Source of the DNA: Littorina saxatilis
Taxonomy: Eukaryota > Mollusca > Gastropoda > Littorinimorpha > Littorinidae
Assembly: GCF_037325665.1 (NCBI RefSeq)
Contig: NC_090253.1
Span: forward strand, 37,214,894 to 37,278,893
Length of the DNA: 64,000 nucleotides
Reading direction: 5' to 3'
Below the pieces are notes generated by a model that was not told the origin of the DNA, made no database searches, and saw only the letters and a program-made list of their open reading frames with translations. This document shows, piece after piece, positions 49,601-64,000 of this stretch (within the stretch, counting starts at the first letter, position 1; each line of letters starts with the position of its first letter). A program made the translations under genes and the position numbers.

Positions 49601-51668
49601 CGCATTCATTCTACCTCACTATCTGCACTTCCCACCTATCTCTATCCCTCCCCTCCTTCCCCCAACTCCCCCTCCCCCAGTTATCTATCTCTCTAGCTTA
49701 TATATCCTCTCCCACTTTTCAAGTGTGCAGATGACATCACCTTCGCCGAGTCGCTGCACTATGCATTGTCCACGAAGCCCAACGCACACTGGGCTCCCCA
49801 GCATAGAGTGTGCAACCCCTGCATCTATCTCTCTAGCTTATCCTCTCCCACTTTTCAAGTGTGCAGATGACATCACCTTCGCCGAGTCGCTGCACTATGC
49901 ATTGTCCACGGAGCCCAACGCACACTGGGCTCCCCAGCATAGAGTGTGCAACCCCTGCATCTTCCGCCCCACTTACCTCGGCCAGCTGGAGACTTTCTCT
50001 CGCGATTCCAACTTCATTCTCAACTCTGCAGGTTTGTTGGAAGAGTGTTGACAGAAGGACAATTTAAGAGACGATGTTCGGAAATAACTCTGTCTGGTAG
50101 TAAAAGAGTGAATTCTCAGTTGCTTTTATTGAGGCAAACTTTCCACGCGTGCTCCTTGTCCGTGTGTTTCAGACACACTCCTTGCTGGCACCTGGCCTGT
50201 AATGTCACGTGGGAAAGCTTGCCTCAATAAAAGCAAGAGTATTCAAACCCAACAGAGCTATTTTCGAGCATCTTCTATTTAGAGTGTTGGAGCCGGCGTT
50301 TGCTTTGTATGTTTACCAGAATACGAGAGTAGGGTGTGAAAGTGCTTTCATATGCGTTTCGACCAAAACAGGCGAGCCGGCTGACACATGTGCACACAGA
50401 CTGACAGACTGACTGACCTGCCCGTAATTGTATACGCTCGTTCATGCACCCATACACACATGCACGCACGCACGTATACACAATTAACGAGACGATGCAT
50501 GTGTATTCCCCAGTGGACAGTGTGCTTGTTTACAACTGTTAACATTTGTGTACCGCCTGGAATGTGCGTGCGTCCGCCAGATTCGCAAGTAAACTGGGTA
50601 CGTGCAGGGTACACTACAGCTGCTGACCTGATATCTTTCTGTTTCTCTTCAAATTTAGGTAACCTATTTCAGGACTAAAACAATGCCCAGAAGGCACGTG
50701 CGGGAAACACTACAGCGGAACCCTTTATATCTTTTCGTTTCACTGTTGGTTTAGGTGACCTGATTCTGGACCAAAAGTAGCTCGAAAGTCACGTGTAGTA
50801 TAAACTGCGGCTGTACACTTCACATCTTTTTATTTCTCTTCAGGGTAAGGTAAGGTGGCCTAATTCAGAATCAAAAGCAGCACAAAAGTCACATGCAGTA
50901 TAAACTACAGCTGTACACTTCATATCTTTCTATTTCTCTTCAGGTTAAGGTGACCTAATTCAGAATCAACAACAGCACAAAAGTCACGTGCAGTATACAC
51001 TACCGCTGCAAATTCATATCGCAGTCTCCCTGCAAGTTTATGTGACCTAATTCGGGACCAAAAACAACACAGAAGTCGCTGGGAGGATAAAGAATAGCTA
51101 CAGACATTATATTTTTCTTTTGATTAACAGGTCAAGGTGACCAGAAACAGCACAAAAGTCACGTGCAGGATAAACTACAGCTGAAGCCTCCATATCTTTT
51201 CATTTCCTTGCAGGTTTAGGTGACCTAATTCAAGACCAGAAAGATCACGAAAGTCACGTGCAGGATGAACTGCAGCTACTGACAGCCTACCACTATCAGC
51301 TGTGGAAAGAGAGACCAAAGCTGCACGCATGCCTGGACAAAGTGGGCCTGGCTCGCCGCCTGTGGGCCGCCTTTCAGCTCAACGGCTACATTCCTCTGGA
51401 CAGCCCCTTCCCCGCACAGATGATGACATCACAGATGCGTGACGTCACCTGGCAAGAGGCGCAGGAGCGCGTCACGAAGCAGGTGATGGAAGCCCACGCT
51501 GGGAGCGCTTTGGACAACAGCAAGTGGTCCGCATTTAGAAGGAAGGTGATGGTGGCTGCCTACAGAAGCGTCCCCAGAGATATGTTGTTTGGGATTCAAG
51601 AAACGTTTAAGCTAGACTTTCAGCTGTCTCAGTACGACACACAGCCCAATGATATTTTTAAGGAGTAG
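37802..51668 (+). CDS. Carbohydrate sulfotransferase (CHST8-14/HNK1ST-like), complete
   Basis: Predicted type II Golgi enzyme that sulfates a glycan using PAPS; whether chondroitin, dermatan or another glycan cannot be decided. Exons: 37802-37925, 43685-44166, 46030-46265, 46772-46940, 49860-50031, 51220-51668. All GT-AG and in phase, 543 aa. Exon 1 gives a short cytoplasmic tail and a membrane anchor (residues 15-31, [17 protein letters not shown]). Exon 2 encodes a basic, QTT-rich stem. [13 protein letters not shown] (199-211) matches the 5'-phosphosulfate loop and [16 protein letters not shown] (271-286) the 3'-phosphate motif; HWxPQxRVCNPC and a terminal [11 protein letters not shown] are also family features. 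It is longer than the usual 350-420 aa because of the stem. Exon 5 exists in a second, truncated copy, and the acceptor of exon 6 is preceded by decayed copies of itself. Confidence 0.9.
38355..38547. mobile_element. MITE Q, decayed copy
   Basis: Shares AACTCGGATA and AATTCGGATAAGCCAAACTC with the more intact palindrome at 39361-39497. Lies in intron 1 of the carbohydrate sulfotransferase. Confidence 0.5.
39202..39333. repeat. (CA)n(AG)n compound microsatellite
   Basis: CA units to about 39248, then AG units interrupted by ACAGAG. Intron 1 of the carbohydrate sulfotransferase. Confidence 0.9.
39361..39497. mobile_element. MITE Q, palindromic copy
   Basis: ACAAAACTCGCTTAAGCCGA at the left is mirrored by CGAGTTCGGCTTAAGCG at the right, with internal GGATATGCACAAACTCGGAT. 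About 137 bp. Confidence 0.65.
39775..39995 (+). mobile_element. SINE A/B 3' fragment
   Basis: Contains only the shared body (AGTTCGGTGGGTTATAAAAA, GGCGGGGTAAAAACGGTC) and a (GAA)n tail. The tRNA head is missing, as in a 5'-truncated retroposition. Confidence 0.8.
40597..42185. mobile_element. Triple nest: MITE R split by element B split by element A
   Basis: Outer MITE R arms: CCTTTTAAGACC (about 40610) and GGAGGTCTCAAAGGAGAGGT (about 42160). Into its TTAA went element B, whose halves lie at about 40699-40728 and 41611-42113 and whose intact copy is at 52495-53024. Element B in turn holds element A (40729-41610). The order of insertion is read directly from the interruptions. Confidence 0.8.
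40729..41610 (+). mobile_element. Non-autonomous element A, plus copy
   Basis: Begins ATATTTAGTCAAGTTTTGAC, has a TG microsatellite just inside, and ends TTCGCCTTACGCGACTTGTT. About 880 bp, related to 11081-11908. No transposase. No clear target duplication against the intact element B copy. Confidence 0.8.
42399..43400. mobile_element. 1-kb foldback element packed with GTAAACAA motifs
   Basis: The ends TATGGCATTCCGTTTGTCAA and TTGACAAACGGAATGCCATA are exact inverted repeats; the arms stay palindromic for most of the length. The arms carry tandem ATTCATTGTTTACGTAAATA-type units. AACAAC lies on both flanks and could be a 6-bp target duplication. It sits in intron 1 of the carbohydrate sulfotransferase, about 285 bp upstream of exon 2. 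GTAAACAA is the forkhead-factor core site, but any regulatory role is inference. Confidence 0.85.
44174..44345. repeat. (GAT)n microsatellite next to a splice donor
   Basis: Starts eight bases after the end of exon 2 (44166) of the carbohydrate sulfotransferase and runs with few interruptions for about 170 bp. All long open frames here are repeat artefacts. Confidence 0.9.
44996..45385 (+). mobile_element. SINE family A with 12-bp target duplication
   Basis: GTTTAAAGTTTG lies at 44984-44995 and 45386-45397. Head GCAGTTGCCTATTGGAAAAG, body as in the 28532 copy, and a degraded GAA tail. Intron 2 of the carbohydrate sulfotransferase. Confidence 0.9.
46532..46733. repeat. (TG)n microsatellite
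   Basis: Between exons 3 and 4 of the carbohydrate sulfotransferase, ending about 40 bases before the exon 4 acceptor. Confidence 0.9.
47110..48040 (-). mobile_element. 5'-truncated LINE with RNase H domain (I-group-like)
   Basis: On the minus strand an RNase H fold is readable: [34 protein letters not shown] and [20 protein letters not shown] give the D, E, D, D catalytic residues. It is followed by [11 protein letters not shown] and the zinc-knuckle-like [18 protein letters not shown]. The reverse transcriptase part is missing. The 3' end is GAA-rich. A 62-bp SINE tail is inserted within it. Lies in the exon 4 - exon 5 intron of the carbohydrate sulfotransferase, opposite strand. RNase H after the RT is a feature of I-type LINEs. 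Confidence 0.85.
47544..47605 (-). mobile_element. 62-bp SINE tail inserted in LINE, 12-bp target duplication
   Basis: ATGGGATCCACT occurs at 47532-47543 and 47606-47617. The insert reads (TTTC)n, then GTTTAACGTC and CGAAGGTTATATCGCGAC, matching the layout of the 3' end of the full SINE at 20980-21289. The head is absent, so it is a severely 5'-truncated copy. Confidence 0.85.
48090..49135. mobile_element. Palindromic element K split by another MITE
   Basis: The arms 48090-48292 and 48865-49135 are related by inverted repetition (TGTATGTTATGCC near 48197, CACATCGGAGCCACAA and CACATCGGAGTCAGTC, ATCGTTGTTTTAACTGGTCG). The MITE at 48296-48860 interrupts the centre. Confidence 0.6.
48296..48860. 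mobile_element. MITE with AGGCCTGTCCAGAC ends
   Basis: The left end AGGCCTGTCCAGAC is mirrored by GTCTGGACAGGCC; TTAA follows on the right (48861-48864) and CTAA precedes on the left. About 565 bp, no transposase. Confidence 0.75.
49340..49690. repeat. TC/CTGT/CA low-complexity tract
   Basis: Long pyrimidine-rich and CA-rich intron sequence directly upstream of the duplicated exon 5. It gives long but meaningless open frames. Confidence 0.85.
49683..49822 (+). pseudogene. Truncated tandem copy of carbohydrate sulfotransferase exon 5
   Basis: The segment from ATCTATCTCTCTAGCTTA through the acceptor CTTTTCAAG and the first 33 codons of exon 5 ([16 protein letters not shown], then [14 protein letters not shown]) is repeated 140 bp downstream at 49823-49966, where the exon is complete. 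The first copy has an acceptor (AG at 49722-49723) but no donor, and read-through into the second copy shifts the frame, so 49860-50031 is taken as the working exon. Identity is near complete, so the duplication is recent. Confidence 0.9.
50596..51219 (+). repeat. Six decayed copies of an acceptor plus exon start
   Basis: Units of about 84-101 bp begin near 50658, 50752, 50853, 50947, 51038 and 51134, each with a pyrimidine stretch, AG, GTGACCTAATTC-like sequence and AAAAGTCACGTGCAGTATAA-like sequence. They match the acceptor and first 65 bases of the true exon 6 at 51220 (coding [20 protein letters not shown]). They carry stops soon after the copied part and have no donors, so they are intronic decoys, not working exons. 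Confidence 0.88.
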
Positions 51669-52320
51669 ATCCAGAGATACTGTAATATGATCTCTGATAG
51701 ATCACCGTCCGAATTGGGGCTGGAGTGCGTTGGTGTTGTGTTTTTGTGGTAACCGACGTGTAAAGAATGGTTGCATGGTTTGTTCAATGAAAGTGGAGTA
51801 CGTTGTGTGGTGGAGTATGAACTGTACTAGAGGTATCAACAAATTAACTTCGTTTTTATTTTTAATTTAATTATTTTTTTTACCTCTGTTTAATTATCAT
51901 TGCGTGTGTTATTTTATTCAATCATTCAATTCAGGAAGAGACACACGCTTTAGTTAACCTTTGCACTTTCCAGGTTCAAGGTACCTGTCATAATGGTCAC
52001 GTGATAGTGTCGAGAATTAAATACTTGTCTCCAAACCCCGACTACTTTCGAGTAACCCTCAGTTTTCAACTCAAAATTTCCAACAACAACACAAAGAACA
52101 AAGAAAAAAGAAGTTAATGCACAACAACAAAAAAAGAAGAAAAAAAAGAAGATTTTTGCGTTCATCAAAACAATTGATCATAATAATACTCGACTTAGGA
52201 CATTGTTCTTCATCATATTTCTAGGCAGCACAAAATATCAGAGTGTCATGCGCAGATAACCATGCCTACAGAGTAGAACCCTGCCCCCAGTTTTCACTGT
52301 TGTTGCATGTGATGCAGGTA
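51669..52320. other. 3' flank of the carbohydrate sulfotransferase
   Basis: AT-rich sequence following the stop codon, likely including the 3' UTR. I could not fix the polyadenylation site. Confidence 0.4.
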
Positions 52321-52359
52321 AAAGTAAGGGTAAACCGTGTCAAGGCCTAAAAAGTGCAG

Positions 52360-53495
52360 GGAGTCAGTTTTAAGGGGATGCACACCAAAGCTTGCTGCGT
52401 TGTAGCAGTACTTATAAGGGGTTACACACCAACACTTATTACGTTGTACCAATAATTTTGAGGGAATACACACCAACATTGTTTGCGTTTAAAGGTGGTC
52501 GTCTACATTTTTGCTTTTTTTCAATAATCTTATGGTTAGATTTCGCTAAAAAGTTATGTCAGATGATGAATGAACCATGGGGAAAAAAGTTATAGAAAAA
52601 AAAATATATGTAAAAAAAGATTTTATTTTTGGGTAGCGTGACTCACGCTTCTAATATTTTGTTTTCTGTTTGCTGAGAACATGTGCTTTGCCTAAAAATA
52701 CTGACCAATCAAATTCATGTCACTATGCTTATAGCCACGCCCAAACAAGTGCAGCAACAGTTTGACACTGGAGCGCTGTCCACGCTTTTTTTTAAACGCA
52801 CGAAATGCACGGGATTTGAGAGGAGTTTTGCGCTTGGCATTTTCCAAATAAGGATATCCTACTATGAGTACTACGCTGGAATACTACAATGAATTTTCAA
52901 ACGGCTACACTGGCTTCGTCTTTCCTGATCGAAAGGGGGTGTATTGTTGATATTTGTAGATAATAGACTCTGCATTTTAATGGTCCAATGGCGATTTCGG
53001 TATAAAAATGTAGACAAGGACCTTTAAGCAGTAGGCTAGTTTTGAGGGGTTACACACCAAAGCTTGCTACGTTGTAGCAGTAACTTTGAGGGGTTACACG
53101 CATAAAAGCTTGCTGCGTTGTAGCAGTAACTTTGAGGGGTTACACACCAAAGCTTGCTACGTTGTAGCAGTAACTTTGAGGGGTTACACGCCTAAAAGCT
53201 TGCTGCGTTGTAGCAGTAACTTTGAGGGGTTACACACCAAAGCTTGCTACGTTGTAGCAGTAACTTTGAGGGGTTACACGCCTAAAAGCTTGCTGCGTTG
53301 TAGCAGTAACTTTGAGGGGTTACACACCAAAGCTTGCTACGTTGTAGCAGTAACTTTGAGGGGTTACACGCCTAAAAGCTTGCTGCGTTGTAGCAGTTGT
53401 TTTGAGGGGTTGCACACCAACACGTTTTGCGTTGTATCGGTAATTTTGAGGGGTTACACACCAAAGCTTGCTGCGTTGTAGCAGTAGTTTTGTCA
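52360..53495. repeat. 44/46-bp dimeric satellite interrupted by element B
   Basis: The unit GAGGGGTTACACACCAAAGC plus TTGCTACGTTGTAGCAGTAA (44 bp) alternates with a 46-bp variant carrying ACGCCTAAAAGC, giving a 90-bp dimer repeated about four times at 53075-53395, with more diverged monomers at both sides. Because 90 is a multiple of three the array is open in frame (30-residue repeat), which is not evidence of coding. Confidence 0.9.
52495..53024. mobile_element. TTAA-type MITE B, intact copy in satellite
   Basis: Flanked by TTAA (about 52491-52494, 53025-53028), with ends AGGTGGTCGTCTACATTTTT and AAAAATGTAGACAAGGACCT as inverted repeats. Satellite monomers continue on both sides, so it inserted into the array. 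The same element is the middle layer of the nest at 40597-42185. Confidence 0.85.
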
Positions 53496-53857
53496 AATGT
53501 TTGATATGAAATTAGTTATAACATCACGCGTGAAATGGCCGTGCAATTTTGTTGCCGTGCGCAATATCAAAAGTACGCAAGACTGCCGATCCTAAAGGTG
53601 ACAAATGTTATTGTTTGAAGTATTTTATAGGCGGGGAAATTCGGTTAAACGTCCCCTTTTACCGTACGTTGTTCTTACTGTTAACTCTATTTCATTAAAG
53701 AGAAGAACAAAATTTGAACTATGTTTTTCCTTTTTTCTCACACTATGTTCAGGTATGCTTGCTGAGCTGAAATGTTAAGGCAATTTTAGAAAAGTCACCC
53801 ACACAGACTGATAGACAGACTGACAGACAGACTGACAGACAGACGGACAGACAACAG

Positions 53858-53938
<81 letters not shown>

Positions 53939-54560
53939 TCAAGTCTCGCTCACTTACTTTCTCGAGGGCGCTCACAGTCTTTGATATTATACACATTTAG
54001 TGATTTTTATCCAAGCACCAACTATCCTAATTTGTCCACATCGGCTTAGTATACAAGCAAGCAACCAAACTAGCTTCCAGTCAATCAGTCGGCCAATCGA
54101 CCGAACAAACACATTATTAAAAAATGTGTAATGCGTTTCACTATTAAATAAAATAACGTTCAACTTCATTAAGAGTTCACTATTTTTCCAGACGACGACG
54201 ACGACGACGACGACAACGACGGTGGTCAAAGGTAATACCGAAACGGAAAGAGGATGCGCGAGGCGAATGAAAAAGCAGGCATTTGTATTGAATTAACAAG
54301 AGAAAATAGACCAAACGAAGTTCAACGAAGCTGAACAAAACAAGGTCAAACTAAACCAACAGAAACAAAACAAGGTCAAACGAAACCAACGGAAACAAAA
54401 CAAGGTCAAACCTATTAAACCCAGCAGTAAACTAAACAAAACCAATCACCTGACCATAAAATGACGACAGCTAGATTAAACCGGAACTCTAAAAGCTACG
54501 AAAAAGCTCAATCGAGTGACATCATCATCATGGTAATCACAGAGTTGAAGAGGTCAGGAG
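53496..54560. other. Convergent intergenic space, (CA)n microsatellite
   Basis: Lies between the carbohydrate sulfotransferase (plus) and the RING/B-box gene (minus), and includes the 3' flanks of both. Contains GACA repeats at 53805-53850, (CA)n at 53861-53936, (GAC)n at 54192-54212 and a short tandem of AAACAAGGTCAAACGAAACC at 54320-54420. Confidence 0.5.
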
Positions 54561-63658
<9,098 letters not shown>

Positions 63659-63769
63659 GGTGACTGTATACGGACAGAGACACAGACACATGTATACGGA
63701 TAAACACAGATAGGCAGACGTAGAGAGGCAGATGACAGACAGACAGACATGAACTCAGATTCACACACA

Positions 63770-63804
<35 letters not shown>

Positions 63805-64000
63805 GGACGGATGCACGCACGCACGCACACACATAGAGGCGTACACTTTTAGTGCCTTCAATTTTAAAACGGCTGCTGGAAAACAATATCAACAAGAAAT
63901 TCAGTTGATCCCAGGATCAACACGGGCCGAAACATTGACAATATCAAAGAAACAGGAAGTTGTACACCTGTTGGTACAGGTAAACAAAATAATAGTGTTG
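63659..64000. other. 5' flank of the RING/B-box gene
   Basis: Upstream of the minus-strand ATG. Contains (CA)n at 63765-63800 and GACA repeats near 63735. No promoter motif was assigned. Confidence 0.5.

Noticed and set aside
49725-50051. 108-aa open frame crossing both copies of exon 5
   Set aside because: It is a frameshifted reading of the first copy joined to the true frame of the second; the splice acceptor at 49860 explains the coding part.
53086-53481. 131-aa open frame with 30-residue repeats
   Set aside because: The 90-bp satellite dimer is a multiple of three, so it stays open by arithmetic. No start context and no relation to a protein family.

Overview
This is a metazoan nuclear genomic window of about 64 kb. 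It has spliced genes with multi-kilobase introns, a TTAGGG-type telomeric tract, dense (CA)n, (AG)n and (GAA)n microsatellites, several tRNA-derived SINE families and many short non-autonomous DNA transposons. The repeat style and gene families suggest a marine mollusc, probably a gastropod. The species cannot be proven from the sequence, and the gastropod guess partly rests on memory of similar repeats. No bacterial operon, rRNA, CRISPR array or convincing free-standing tRNA gene is present.

Layout. 1-7.4 kb: repeat-rich ground with a head-to-head telomeric tract, a duplicated segment, a mariner-like element and a TIR element. 7.4-20.4 kb (minus strand): nine phase-consistent exons of an HMG-box-like protein whose 5' end is not found; its introns hold a Tc1/mariner remnant, TTAA-flanked MITEs and a 1.27-kb palindromic element. 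20.4-24.6 kb: foldback MITE, one full-length SINE, unexplained sequence. 24.6-29.9 kb (plus): a complete six-exon cytosolic-type PAPS sulfotransferase (294 aa). 30-37.8 kb: a miniature LTR-flanked fossil, SINEs, microsatellites and the second mariner-like copy. 37.8-51.7 kb (plus): a complete six-exon Golgi-type carbohydrate sulfotransferase (543 aa) with large transposon-filled introns. 51.7-54.5 kb: a dimeric satellite with a nested MITE. 54.5-63.7 kb (minus): a complete five-exon RING/B-box/coiled-coil protein ending in a MIB/HERC2 domain (478 aa).

Two genes encode PAPS-dependent sulfotransferases of unrelated subfamilies: one soluble, for small molecules, and one a type II Golgi membrane enzyme for glycans. 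The third complete gene encodes a predicted E3 ubiquitin ligase. Nothing in the sequence shows that the genes act together.

The most unusual points are: (i) the RING/B-box protein with a C-terminal MIB/HERC2 domain and three repeated hydrophobic-acidic motifs that resemble SUMO-interacting motifs; (ii) a GC-AG intron that splits that MIB/HERC2 domain and contains 32 copies of a 56-bp repeat with no net length change; (iii) six decayed tandem copies of the 3' splice site plus exon start in front of the last exon of the carbohydrate sulfotransferase; (iv) a truncated tandem copy of the preceding exon of the same gene; (v) a 1-kb palindrome packed with forkhead-like GTAAACAA motifs in its first intron. 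Exon structures were assembled by hand from splice signals and reading-frame continuity, without transcripts or database searches.
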